The notes under the pieces were generated by a model. That model was not told the DNA's origin. It made no database searches and worked only from the letters and a program-made list of their open reading frames with translations. From a virus: 40,074 bases of DNA. This document shows positions 30,195 to 39,124 of this stretch, piece by piece. Position numbers and translations under genes: made by a program. The stretch spans positions 1-40,074 of the IMG/VR virus record IMGVR_UViG_3300007512_000087; one strand, written 5' to 3'. The stretch's first letter is position 1; every line of letters starts with the position of its first letter.

Positions 30195-30228
30195 AACCCT
30201 CATAAATGTTTAAATATTTATAAGGGTT
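30195..30228 (-). promoter_or_regulatory. Late promoter inside a 13-bp hairpin covering a ribosome site
   Basis: On the minus strand AACCCTTATAAAT (30228-30216) pairs with ATTTATGAGGGTT (30207-30195): 12 Watson-Crick pairs and one G-U, with an 8-base loop. TATAAATA (30222-30215) lies in the 5' arm and loop edge; the GAGGGT ribosome site of the gene starting at 30190 lies in the 3' arm. Read-through RNA would hide the ribosome site; RNA started here would not. Confidence 0.75.
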
Positions 30229-30246
30229 GACGATTAGAGGTGAGAT

Positions 30247-30453
30247 TTAGGCGAATGCTATCCAGAACTCTTCACGTTCCTTTTTTGCTAGTTCACTTTG
30301 GTATCTAATGAACCAGAATGCGGCAATGATTACACAGGCAGGTATGCCCAGGTCCATCACCATTTGATATAAGTCAGGCATAGCCTCCGTTGTGTTGATT
30401 GTTGTAGGGTAGTTATAATATTGATCCGCTGGATTAGGATGATGTCCACTCAT
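30247..30453 (-). CDS. Small single-pass membrane protein (holin-like or YvrJ-like)
   Basis: A 68-residue protein starting MSGHHPNPADQYYNYPTTIN. Residues ~31-48 (MVMDLGIPACVIIAAFWF) form one hydrophobic segment, followed by a charged helix IRYQSELAKKEREEFW. The 'GIP-hydrophobic-x-x-R/K-charged' layout recalls the short YvrJ-type phage membrane proteins, which are sometimes proposed as holins. It lies alone between the giant LamG gene and the late promoter hairpin, with AAGGATT before the ATG. A role in lysis or in inner-membrane association during DNA entry is possible; the sequence alone does not decide. Confidence 0.7.
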   Translation of the reverse strand: MSGHHPNPADQYYNYPTTINTTEAMPDLYQMVMDLGIPACVIIAAFWFIRYQSELAKKEREEFWIAFA

Positions 30454-30495
30454 AGTTCAATCCTTGTTATCCGTCATGTTTCCGCCATCCGCCAC

Positions 30496-33400
30496 TCATG
30501 CAAAGGCCATGTAGATGTAGGTGTCACCACTAGTATTCATTGCCACAGTTGAAGTACCAGAATCAAGTGTGAATCCAGTTGCAGTAAATCTAATTCCATA
30601 AGAAGAGTAAGATTGCTCATAATCAGTAATGTTTGCAAAAAGAGGGGTTGTAATTTCATCTTCCACATCTCTGAATGAGTCAAATACACACCAATGTCCG
30701 ACAGAATCAATATTTTTAATCATTACACATTTAGGTAGAAATCCCATATCGCTAACAGTCACATCCGAAGCCGTTCCTTCGTAAGTCCCAAACGCACTCA
30801 CGCCTGACACGGCTTTAAATGCGTAGCAGACATAACTTTGACCACTTTCTAATACCACACCACCATAATTCAAATTTATTTTATCTGATGTAATTCCGTA
30901 GCCAGATCCTGCCCACGGATCAATAGAGGTGTTAGCAGATCCTCCATAATATCCTTTTTGAGTGTTGGCATTTAATTGAATATAATCTGATGCGTTTGTG
31001 CTTGAACCACTATTTAAACCTGAGTGCCAGACTATCCAATGGTATGTAGCTGATGTGCATTTTATTATTACCCAATCTGGTGTTCCAGATAGTCCGTGTT
31101 TAAACCAACCATCAGTCGAACCATTTGCTGTGTATGTTGTAATAGAAAAATTACCACTTGTATTAACACTTTGACGTATTGCGCTAAAATCACTTGCGCT
31201 ATAATCAGTCCCAGATGTTAAATTTGATTCCGTTCCATCAACTATCTTTTTCCCATTACCACTAGGCGCACCTCCAGCCTTCCATGCCCATGCTATATGC
31301 GCTTTTTCGTTTTCATTAAAATACGAATGACCGTTTTTTATAATAAACCCATCACTCCTAAACTCTGCATCTAAGTCAGTACCATCGTAAGCTGCCGTAT
31401 TAGCTTGTGATTGCAACCAGTTATTATCCCCACGGACAGAATCCATTAGTAGGTGGTTCCTAGCAACGTCCCTGTTCTTAAACCACAGGAGGTCTGGCTG
31501 ATATCCAAAACCTAAAATTTCTTGATTTGTTACACTATTGTTACTGGCAGAAATACCAACATACCTCCGTGCGTTGAACAAAGTAGGATTTCCAGATTCT
31601 AACTTAGTTATCTGAAGTGCCCCTACTCCAGAACTCTCATTAATCTCTGAAATTCTAGCAGCATCTCCATTTGCTTGCATTCTAATACGAACATTAGTTG
31701 CAGTTCCAGCTGTACCTGTCATGGTTCCAGTAATGGTTGCAGTATTTGCTCCTGCTCCACCATCTGCTAAGTTTCCACTCAATCCGGCAGGAAGGGAACT
31801 TCCTTGTTCTGAGAATGCAATCTCTGGAGTGAATGTAAGAGTCTGAGAACCAGCGGCAGAACCAGTTGTATTTTGACTGAGAACTAAAACTCCATCATCA
31901 GCAGAACTTTCAGTTGTAATACTTGCAACTGTAGTTGTTCCACTTCCAGAAATACCTGTTCCTGTTACTTTATCACCAACTCTAATATTAGAAGTTGTTA
32001 TATCTGTAACAGCTGTGGAAGTATTAGCAAGAGTCCCTGTAGTTGAAGTTGTAGAGGGAGTTGCTGTCAGAGTAATGGTTCCTACACTTGGAGTTTCTGA
32101 GCCATAGGCTCCGTAGATTTTGGTGGGTTGGTCATAGTTACCCCATTCAGAAGTAGATGTTCCTGTGTATCGGATAGAATCTGAAACTCTTATTCCTTCT
32201 AAATAGCCTTTGAAAGATCCTACGTTTGTGTCACTTCCACTTTCTCCACCTCCAAAGCATAAATCATGTCCTGATTCATTTATTAACCGACCTGTCCAAA
32301 GGGAACCTGTAGCTGCATCTGGAGCAACATATTTCCCATTTACATAAACTTTTGCAACACCACCAGAACTTCCTGTATGTGTGAAGGCAAAGTGATGCCA
32401 TTGATTATTTGGGAAAGTTGTTTGAAAATCTGCAACTGTATAAACAGAATAGGGTGATGTCGCATAAGCATAGGACTTGGCATCTAATAACCACCCTTTC
32501 AAAGTACCAGAGGCGTTTATTTCAAAGAGAAAATTCTTTCCAATTTGACCATGATCAAACCTTTCTGACCTGAATAAAGACATCCGAGATCCAGATCCAG
32601 TACAATAAAACCAAAATTCAACAGTTGTATTTTTTGCATTTGTATGCATACAAGCTGGAGATGGTGATACATTTATACGATCCCCATCATGTGAAGTGTC
32701 TCCATCAAAATAAGCCCCAGCACTTCCAGTTGCCTTCTGGCTTGCGGGCCAAGTCATCGCAGGGGCGATTCCTCCGTGGCCTTGTGAGTGGTATGAGCCT
32801 GTTGGGGTTATGGTGTGGTCAGAGGTAGCACTATCGTCAAACTTTGTACCATCTCCATTTACTAAAAGTTTAACATTGGATGATGTAGTGTTTGCCACTA
32901 CTACACCTGAAGTAATTTCGCTTGCAGTGTATCCTGCTGGGCTACTAGCTGACCAAGTTTTTGTTGATAAAACTGACTGAGTTGGTTTCGTAAAATTAGC
33001 TGTGTAGACTAACATCGATGTTAATCTAAAATTCTGAATGTATCCGTCAAACCAGCGACTATCTAATGAGTCACCACCAATCTGGAATACTCCTGCTTCT
33101 GCATCAACGGGCGTGGAGGCATTAATTGTCTGTGTGCTTCCTACTTGTGAACCATCAATGTAAAATTTAACTTCAGCACCATTTCTAGTCACTGCGAAAT
33201 GATACCAAGTGCCAGTAGATGGGGTACTCCAATTTACAGAAACAGATCCCGTGTCATCATCATGATATCGGAGTTTGTAAGTTCCACTATCATTCATAAG
33301 GTCAACTAAATTAAGATTGTTTCCACCAGTTCCTCCAATTCTATAAAAAGGATGAAACCTCCCACTACCAGATGTAGTAGGAAGATTAATAAAGTGGATG

Positions 33401-35214
33401 TATGCCTCTACTGTGAATGCTCCAGTTCCTAAATTAAATGCATTTGAATATTGAGGAAAAGATATGCGGTCAGAAGCCCCGTCAAACCTCCAAGCACTAT
33501 AATCCCCTATCATTTTAGGAATAGCATTATCATAAAGAGTTACTGGATGATTAAAATCTGAGCTATCAGCAACCTGATTACTATGAATCAGCAACTTTGT
33601 ATTCGTAATTGCTGTTAGTCGGCTGGTTGGGACATCGAAATCGCCTGTGTAAACGGCAGTGCCTACGACGATCCTAAACTCATCCATGTAACCATGAAAA
33701 GGCCACCCTCCCGATGAGTTTGCTCCGATATAAATAGGATTACCACTATAGTCTACACTAGAAGAATAATCAGTCTTAGAAGACTTATATATCCCATCAA
33801 AATAAAATTTTAATGTTGTTCCTTGTCTAACTATAGCATAGTGATGCCATCCACTGTCATTATAGTTGACAGTGCTATCAAAGTAAGTTGGAGTCGCTAC
33901 TCTAATTGTGGTGCTGGTTTCTTGGTGACAAAATAAGACATTATCACCCCCTATTGTAAAAAATCTGTCATTATTTCCTTGTGTGTGTACATAAGCCCAC
34001 CATTCAATCGTGAAATCACTTGTACTAAAATTCCAATCTGAAGAAGCCGGAATAGTTAATCTATCATCACTTCCATCAAAAAAGATCGCTGACTTCCCAT
34101 CCCCAAAAGGTGATGCCTTGATGGTTGCGTTACCGCTTGCCGTTATTTTGTGACCATCGCCACCCACGTTGCTGGAATCCTCAATGTCCGTTCCACCAGT
34201 GCGGTCAAAATTCAGCAGTAGTTTTGTATTAGAATCCTGACCTCCACCAGCAACTTGACCAGATCCATAAGAACCTAAAGTTGTATCAGAAGGTGCAACT
34301 GTAACCACTCCACCCGATTGTGTAATTGCAAATTCTGAAGTAATATTTGGGTCAGTTGTAAACTTTTTTCCAGAACTTAATATGTTTGAACCAAGTCCTG
34401 CCTTAGTAACTTTTACATAGATGGTTTCATTATTTCCAAAGGTATCATAATTTGACTCATTACCAAACCATTGTGCTTCACAAGAAGTTCCACTAGCAGA
34501 ATTAATTCTAGATGCAGTTGTAACTTTAGTTCCATCTGACCTTTGTATCACCACAGTCAAATCAGCAGTATTAATTCCAATATTAATTCCTGTGATTGTA
34601 AGAGTACCACCCATTATCTCAGCTACTGTTTTAGAAATAACTAACGGAGATCCAGCAGCACCAGCTGCAGTTGAATTTGTTGAAAGTGTAAGAGCGGTTC
34701 CAGAGATATTTGCTACAGTAGTTCCATTTGCAATTCCAACCCCTGTAACAGTTGCACCAACTACTACATCAGTACCAGAACTTAAAGTTACTGATGTACT
34801 ATTATCATTCCATGTTCCTGTAGGGGTAAGAGGTGCTTCGTATGCGTTTAAGTTTCCAGAAATACCAGTAATTTTTGGAGCAGTCAGAGATTCTGCCCAG
34901 CCAGCTACACCTGTAGTTCCATTGATTTGAAGAACGTACTTATCGTTTGTTCCTCTTGAAGTTGGAAGAGTCCATGAACCTCCAGAACCACTACCAGTTC
35001 CTAATGTAACTGCACCTGTTAATTGAGATGTACCTGTATGAGTAGAGGCCCCAGCTACAGTTAATGTGCCTGAACCAGTTGTTGCGATATTACCCGATGT
35101 ACTAATAGAAACATCATTTGCTAGTTCAGCAGTTCCTATTGCATCAGCGGCTATGTCTTCTGCCTTTAAGGTATCTGTTGCAACTCCTGCTCCTGTTACT
35201 TTTGAAAATGCCAT
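30496..35214 (-). CDS. Giant LamG-domain tail fibre/adhesin, paralogue 1 (1572 residues)
   Basis: N-terminus MAFSKVTGAGVATDTLKAED is a fibre anchor. Three LamG/concanavalin-type modules follow: near residues 323-540 (starting NTKLLLNFDRTGGTDIEDSS, with WWAYVHTQGNNDRFFTIGG), near 540-770 (NTKLLIHSN, then FTVEAYIHFINLPTT) and near 780-1030 (NVKLLVNGDGTKFDDSA, then TTVEFWFYCTGSG). Each carries the 'FDGxxD', 'W.H.A..R.G....Y.DG' and 'GY.D.FRI' landmarks of glycan-binding sandwich folds. The C-terminal ~350 residues (YVGISASNNS onward, with GFGYQPDLLWFKNRD and AHIAWAWKAGGAPSG) are shared with the downstream paralogue and end TYIYMAFA. Identical DNA islands link the two genes. A TATAAATA promoter lies 24 bases before the ATG. 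Confidence 0.88.
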   Translation of the reverse strand: MAFSKVTGAGVATDTLKAEDIAADAIGTAELANDVSISTSGNIATTGSGTLTVAGASTHTGTSQLTGAVTLGTGSGSGGSWTLPTSRGTNDKYVLQINGTTGVAGWAESLTAPKITGISGNLNAYEAPLTPTGTWNDNSTSVTLSSGTDVVVGATVTGVGIANGTTVANISGTALTLSTNSTAAGAAGSPLVISKTVAEIMGGTLTITGINIGINTADLTVVIQRSDGTKVTTASRINSASGTSCEAQWFGNESNYDTFGNNETIYVKVTKAGLGSNILSSGKKFTTDPNITSEFAITQSGGVVTVAPSDTTLGSYGSGQVAGGGQDSNTKLLLNFDRTGGTDIEDSSNVGGDGHKITASGNATIKASPFGDGKSAIFFDGSDDRLTIPASSDWNFSTSDFTIEWWAYVHTQGNNDRFFTIGGDNVLFCHQETSTTIRVATPTYFDSTVNYNDSGWHHYAIVRQGTTLKFYFDGIYKSSKTDYSSSVDYSGNPIYIGANSSGGWPFHGYMDEFRIVVGTAVYTGDFDVPTSRLTAITNTKLLIHSNQVADSSDFNHPVTLYDNAIPKMIGDYSAWRFDGASDRISFPQYSNAFNLGTGAFTVEAYIHFINLPTTSGSGRFHPFYRIGGTGGNNLNLVDLMNDSGTYKLRYHDDDTGSVSVNWSTPSTGTWYHFAVTRNGAEVKFYIDGSQVGSTQTINASTPVDAEAGVFQIGGDSLDSRWFDGYIQNFRLTSMLVYTANFTKPTQSVLSTKTWSASSPAGYTASEITSGVVVANTTSSNVKLLVNGDGTKFDDSATSDHTITPTGSYHSQGHGGIAPAMTWPASQKATGSAGAYFDGDTSHDGDRINVSPSPACMHTNAKNTTVEFWFYCTGSGSRMSLFRSERFDHGQIGKNFLFEINASGTLKGWLLDAKSYAYATSPYSVYTVADFQTTFPNNQWHHFAFTHTGSSGGVAKVYVNGKYVAPDAATGSLWTGRLINESGHDLCFGGGESGSDTNVGSFKGYLEGIRVSDSIRYTGTSTSEWGNYDQPTKIYGAYGSETPSVGTITLTATPSTTSTTGTLANTSTAVTDITTSNIRVGDKVTGTGISGSGTTTVASITTESSADDGVLVLSQNTTGSAAGSQTLTFTPEIAFSEQGSSLPAGLSGNLADGGAGANTATITGTMTGTAGTATNVRIRMQANGDAARISEINESSGVGALQITKLESGNPTLFNARRYVGISASNNSVTNQEILGFGYQPDLLWFKNRDVARNHLLMDSVRGDNNWLQSQANTAAYDGTDLDAEFRSDGFIIKNGHSYFNENEKAHIAWAWKAGGAPSGNGKKIVDGTESNLTSGTDYSASDFSAIRQSVNTSGNFSITTYTANGSTDGWFKHGLSGTPDWVIIKCTSATYHWIVWHSGLNSGSSTNASDYIQLNANTQKGYYGGSANTSIDPWAGSGYGITSDKINLNYGGVVLESGQSYVCYAFKAVSGVSAFGTYEGTASDVTVSDMGFLPKCVMIKNIDSVGHWCVFDSFRDVEDEITTPLFANITDYEQSYSSYGIRFTATGFTLDSGTSTVAMNTSGDTYIYMAFA
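32734..32778 (-). repeat. 45-bp GC-rich island identical to 37679-37723 (paralogue 1)
   Basis: Forty-five identical bases, 29 of them G or C, in AT-rich surroundings. They encode GGIAPAMTWPASQK just before a 'GSAGxYFDG' LamG landmark, in the third module here and the second in the partner gene, so the island has changed module position. Confidence 0.88.
34172..34245 (-). repeat. 74-bp island identical to 38457-38530 (copy in paralogue 1)
   Basis: These 74 bases are identical to 38457-38530 and encode the start of the first LamG module (NTKLLLNFDRTGGTDIEDSS). The flanks diverge quickly, so the identity looks like recent exchange or strong conservation of a recombination seam. Confidence 0.9.
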
Positions 35215-35238
35215 TGATTTCTCTGAATGTGTTTCTTA

Positions 35239-35246
35239 TATTTATA
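35239..35246 (-). promoter_or_regulatory. Late promoter TATAAATA between the two LamG fibre genes
   Basis: A perfect minus-strand TATAAATA in the 37-base gap after the stop of paralogue 2 and about 24 bases before the ATG of paralogue 1. It allows paralogue 1 to be transcribed on its own. No hairpin over the ribosome site is seen here. Confidence 0.75.
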
Positions 35247-35251
35247 GTTTG

Positions 35252-38200
35252 TTATGCAAAGGCCATGTAGATGTAAGTACCACCTGAAGCATTTGTTTCC
35301 GTGTTTGAGGAATACAACTCGAATCCTTTATTACCCCCAGAAACGTATGTTCTTACACTTGAGTGTGTTCCAGAGCTTTCTGCCCCACTTAAATCTGCAT
35401 AAAGTGTTCGATGATCTGCATCATTGTAATGAACTCCGCTTGTTGTTGTAGTTCCAGCAAATAACGTATTAGTCATCATCATCCAACTTGCATCTCCATT
35501 TGTTTTTTTAATCATCAGAAAAGAAGGGACAAAACCTATAGACTTATTGTTTCCTGCACTTCCAGTTCCACTATAACTCCCAAATGCACTCACGCCTGAC
35601 ACGGCTTTAAATGCGTAGCAGATAAATGCACCAGCAAATCCTCCAGAACCATCGGCAGAGCCTGTCGTTATTACAGTTGAAGGTGCAGTTGAAAAAACAC
35701 CACTATTAGCTGTTAAGTCATCATTGGTATTAAGAAATAAACTGTTTCCAGTAAGTGTGCCTTGATTTTGATGCCAAGCATACCATCCATCCGTTGTTCC
35801 GCTATTTACTAGGGATTTTATGACAAGAAAAGCTGGAGTATCCCCAAGATTATGAGGGAATGCACAACCAGAATCATGACCAGTAAATTTTGTGATACTA
35901 AACCCAGAATCACGATTGACGGACTGGGTAACATTAGTGGCATTAGAAATAAGTGAATATCCACTATCTGAGGATGAACTAATTGTTCCTGCACCAGATG
36001 TCGTAGTAGAATCAATAGTTCCTAATGTCCCACTAGGCGCACCTCCAGCTTTCCATGCCCATGCTATTTGAGCCTTAGTGTCATAATTAACCCCATTGTT
36101 GTTACCAACAGTAAAACCATCAGAGTCAAATGACTTTAAGCCTTCAGTGATCTGGGTGTTTCCTTGGGTATCATCAGAACGGATTCTGTATGTAGCCCCA
36201 CGGACAGAATCGAATAGTGCATGAGTGTCTACTGTATCTCTGTTTTTAAACCAAACCAAGTCAGGTTGAAAACCAAATCCGTTAATATCTCTTTCTGCAC
36301 CTGTCCCAACATACCTCCGTGCGCTAAACAGCGTTGGCTGAGTATCAGAATCTATTGCAATGGTGAGCATCGGATCAGAAGTACCCATCACTATTGCATC
36401 ACTCGCAGTGGAAGTGGGATTACCATTTACAATAGCTACTCTCTCAGGATCACCGAAGTAAATTGTTCCACTTACAGTACCACTATGAACTTTTGTAACT
36501 GTAATTTGAGTCGCACTATCTATTGACTTAATAACATTAGTAAATGTTAAACTCTGGCTACTTAATGAGCCGTCAGTTGTACTAGCAGAAAGTGTTATTT
36601 GTGTTCCTGAGTCTATTGTTGAAACTGTTGTTCCATTAGGTATTCCTTTACCAAAAACAACCATTCCAACAGCAATATCGCTAGTAACTGAAGAACCAAA
36701 TGTTACTGTAGTGCCATTGTTATAACTTGCACCAGTTAAAGTGACTTCTGTAACAGCATTAGTAGCACTTCCAGTTAATATGTAATACCCAGGCTGTAAT
36801 CCTTCGGTATTTATCCCACTACCAAATGTGATTGTGGCTTGTCCGCTAGTTCCTGAAGCACTCCCTCTCTCTGTTCGGACCTGTGCTTTTACTGGTAGGT
36901 TTGCTCTTGTAGTACCACTAAAATTATCACTAATTGTTCCTGTTAGTTCAGCTTTGTTTTTGTTTCCTCCTGTTAGGTTTGTCAGAGTCAACCCAATCTT
37001 TGAGTCATCGAGCTTCTGCATTCCACTTGTGATTGAGGTATTTGCTACATTACTAAACTCAATGTCCTCATCGGATGCCAAGGAACCTGATGCTAGTTGC
37101 CCTGTGAAGGTGATGGTTGGGATTGTTTTGGATTTATAGGCTCCGTAGATTTGGGTGGGTACTGGATAAGTGTATGTTCCAGAGTTATTAACATGACGAG
37201 CAATATTTGAAACACGAAAACCATCTATATAACCATTGAAATAGTGGCCACTAGCACTATATATAGAATACCCTATATGCAGATTATCGCCTGTTCCAGA
37301 TGTGTCTGAAGTATTAAGGGTATGCGTTGAAGAACCAACTTCTGTTCCATCAACAAACATTCTTACAGTAGTTCCATCATAAGTAGATGCAACGTGTTTC
37401 CAATTATTTAAAAATGAAGACTGAGTAGCCGTGGTGTTAAAATCAGCTGATCCATGTCCCTGAAAACGTAAATACCCTCCGTGTAATATTGATGCACCAA
37501 AATGTTTCGCAGGAGTATCTTCCCCATAACTCCAAAGATATTGATAATCACCACTAGAGGATTGAGTTTGATATACGAACGCCTCAATACTTCTAGCACC
37601 AGCACCCGATGGGCCTACTGCTGCATCAAGATCAAGATTATCGTTACCATCAAAATAAACCCCAGCACTTCCAGTCTTCTTCTGGCTTGCGGGCCAAGTC
37701 ATCGCAGGGGCGATTCCTCCGTGTAGCTTTGAATGGATTGCACCTGTTCTAGTTATAGTATGAGCAGTATTATTAGCAGGAGAATCAGAAGAACTATCCG
37801 TAAATGTAGTATTGCCTTCGTCTGTTCGGTTACTATGAATCAGCAATTTGGTATTCGTAATTGCTGTTAGTCGGCTGGTTGGGACAGTGAAATCTGAGGT
37901 GTAAACGGCAGTGCCTTTGACGATTCGGATTTCGTCTAGGTATCCATCAAGATAAGAGCCATTATAATCTCCAGCTTTACCGATTGTTGGGTTGACTGTA
38001 GCTGTAGCCATTGATAACCCTGTCACACTTCCAGTTGCGACTGATACCCCATCCACATAATTTGTTATGGTATTCCCATTCCTTACAGAGGCAACGTGAT
38101 ACCAAGTATTTGTACTGAAAACGGCATCAGATAATACCTGAACATTACTCCCACTTGATGGCACAAATACAAATTTTAATTTTTGGGATGATGTCATTCC

Positions 38201-39115
38201 AAATGAAAATGTTTGGTATGAGCCTGAAGAATTGTGATCTGCAAAAATTTCATTATCGGAACTAAAACTTGAAGCATACACCCAACATTCAAATGTAAAA
38301 TCACCAGAGCCAAAGGCAAAGTCATCTGAGTCTGTGATTGTTAATTTATCATCCGTCCCATCAAAGAACATCGCAGACTTCCCATCCCTAAAAGGGCTTG
38401 CTTTTATGACTGCATTTCCGCTTGCCGTTATTTTGTGACCATCGCCACCAGTGTTACTGGAATCCTCAATGTCCGTTCCACCAGTGCGGTCAAAATTCAG
38501 CAGTAGTTTTGTATTAGAATCCTGACCTCCTCCAGCAACTCTGCCGCCATAAGTACCAAAGTGGTTCGTTGTATTTGCACCTGAACCTGTTCCTTGGGTG
38601 AAGGTAACTGTAGGATCTGCGGATACTACGAATGCCGTGGCAAATCTTGTGGTGATTCCAGAATTTGATGCTTCTGCATAAAGTGTTGCACCTACGTTTA
38701 AATCACCATGACCAAAGGTTGCTTCTAGTTTGGTTGTTGTCTGATTGGTAATGGTCGCATCTGATCCAACTTTATTACCTGATGTACTTGCATCCCAAAG
38801 AGAAACAGTAGTATTAGGAGAAAAATCAGCACCAAAGAGCGTTAAGGTTGAGTCCTGATCATGATTGAGAGAACCCGATATATCATTAATGGTTGGTGCT
38901 GTTGCAGTGACATTCCATCCTGTAGTCCCATTGGTTTTATCTGTCATGGCAAGAACATAGTTGTTCTCAGCAGCTCTTACAATTGGAAGTTTGTAAGAAT
39001 TACTTCCAGAACCTACAGTAATTTGACCAGTGGAATCTGCAATTGTGGCCGCAGTTGTTCCGTCATCTGCTTTAAGGGTTGGTCCTTGTAATGTTGTTAT
39101 TCTACGAACTGCCAT
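35252..39115 (-). CDS. Giant LamG-domain tail fibre/adhesin, paralogue 2 (1287 residues)
   Basis: Starts MAVRRITTLQGPTLKADDGT, then an IPT/TIG-like Ig module near residues 75-165 (PTINDISGSLNHDQDSTLTL, FGADFSPNTTVSLWD). Two LamG-type modules follow, near 195-415 (NTKLLLNFDRTGGTDIEDSS; DFTFECWVYASSFSSDNEIF; WYHVASVRNGNTITNYVDGV) and near 425-650 (NTKLLIHSNRTDEGN; ARSIEAFVYQTQSSSG; NGYIDGFRVSNIARH). The region 660-930 is repetitive beta sequence with a second Ig-like part. The C-terminal domain from ~936 (RRYVGTGAERDINGFGFQPD, then AQIAWAWKAGGAP) is homologous to the end of paralogue 1 and also ends TYIYMAFA. It is probably a receptor-binding fibre; no depolymerase motif is evident. Confidence 0.88.
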   Translation of the reverse strand: MAVRRITTLQGPTLKADDGTTAATIADSTGQITVGSGSNSYKLPIVRAAENNYVLAMTDKTNGTTGWNVTATAPTINDISGSLNHDQDSTLTLFGADFSPNTTVSLWDASTSGNKVGSDATITNQTTTKLEATFGHGDLNVGATLYAEASNSGITTRFATAFVVSADPTVTFTQGTGSGANTTNHFGTYGGRVAGGGQDSNTKLLLNFDRTGGTDIEDSSNTGGDGHKITASGNAVIKASPFRDGKSAMFFDGTDDKLTITDSDDFAFGSGDFTFECWVYASSFSSDNEIFADHNSSGSYQTFSFGMTSSQKLKFVFVPSSGSNVQVLSDAVFSTNTWYHVASVRNGNTITNYVDGVSVATGSVTGLSMATATVNPTIGKAGDYNGSYLDGYLDEIRIVKGTAVYTSDFTVPTSRLTAITNTKLLIHSNRTDEGNTTFTDSSSDSPANNTAHTITRTGAIHSKLHGGIAPAMTWPASQKKTGSAGVYFDGNDNLDLDAAVGPSGAGARSIEAFVYQTQSSSGDYQYLWSYGEDTPAKHFGASILHGGYLRFQGHGSADFNTTATQSSFLNNWKHVASTYDGTTVRMFVDGTEVGSSTHTLNTSDTSGTGDNLHIGYSIYSASGHYFNGYIDGFRVSNIARHVNNSGTYTYPVPTQIYGAYKSKTIPTITFTGQLASGSLASDEDIEFSNVANTSITSGMQKLDDSKIGLTLTNLTGGNKNKAELTGTISDNFSGTTRANLPVKAQVRTERGSASGTSGQATITFGSGINTEGLQPGYYILTGSATNAVTEVTLTGASYNNGTTVTFGSSVTSDIAVGMVVFGKGIPNGTTVSTIDSGTQITLSASTTDGSLSSQSLTFTNVIKSIDSATQITVTKVHSGTVSGTIYFGDPERVAIVNGNPTSTASDAIVMGTSDPMLTIAIDSDTQPTLFSARRYVGTGAERDINGFGFQPDLVWFKNRDTVDTHALFDSVRGATYRIRSDDTQGNTQITEGLKSFDSDGFTVGNNNGVNYDTKAQIAWAWKAGGAPSGTLGTIDSTTTSGAGTISSSSDSGYSLISNATNVTQSVNRDSGFSITKFTGHDSGCAFPHNLGDTPAFLVIKSLVNSGTTDGWYAWHQNQGTLTGNSLFLNTNDDLTANSGVFSTAPSTVITTGSADGSGGFAGAFICYAFKAVSGVSAFGSYSGTGSAGNNKSIGFVPSFLMIKKTNGDASWMMMTNTLFAGTTTTSGVHYNDADHRTLYADLSGAESSGTHSSVRTYVSGGNKGFELYSSNTETNASGGTYIYMAFA
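37679..37723 (-). repeat. 45-bp GC-rich island identical to 32734-32778 (paralogue 2)
   Basis: Partner of the 45-bp island in paralogue 1; direct orientation, about 4.9 kb apart. Base composition stands out from the AT-rich flanks. Confidence 0.88.
38457..38530 (-). repeat. 74-bp island identical to 34172-34245 (copy in paralogue 2)
   Basis: Partner of the 74-bp island in paralogue 1, at the same place at the start of the first LamG module. Distance between copies is about 4.3 kb in direct orientation. Confidence 0.9.
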
Positions 39116-39124
39116 TGTTTCCTA

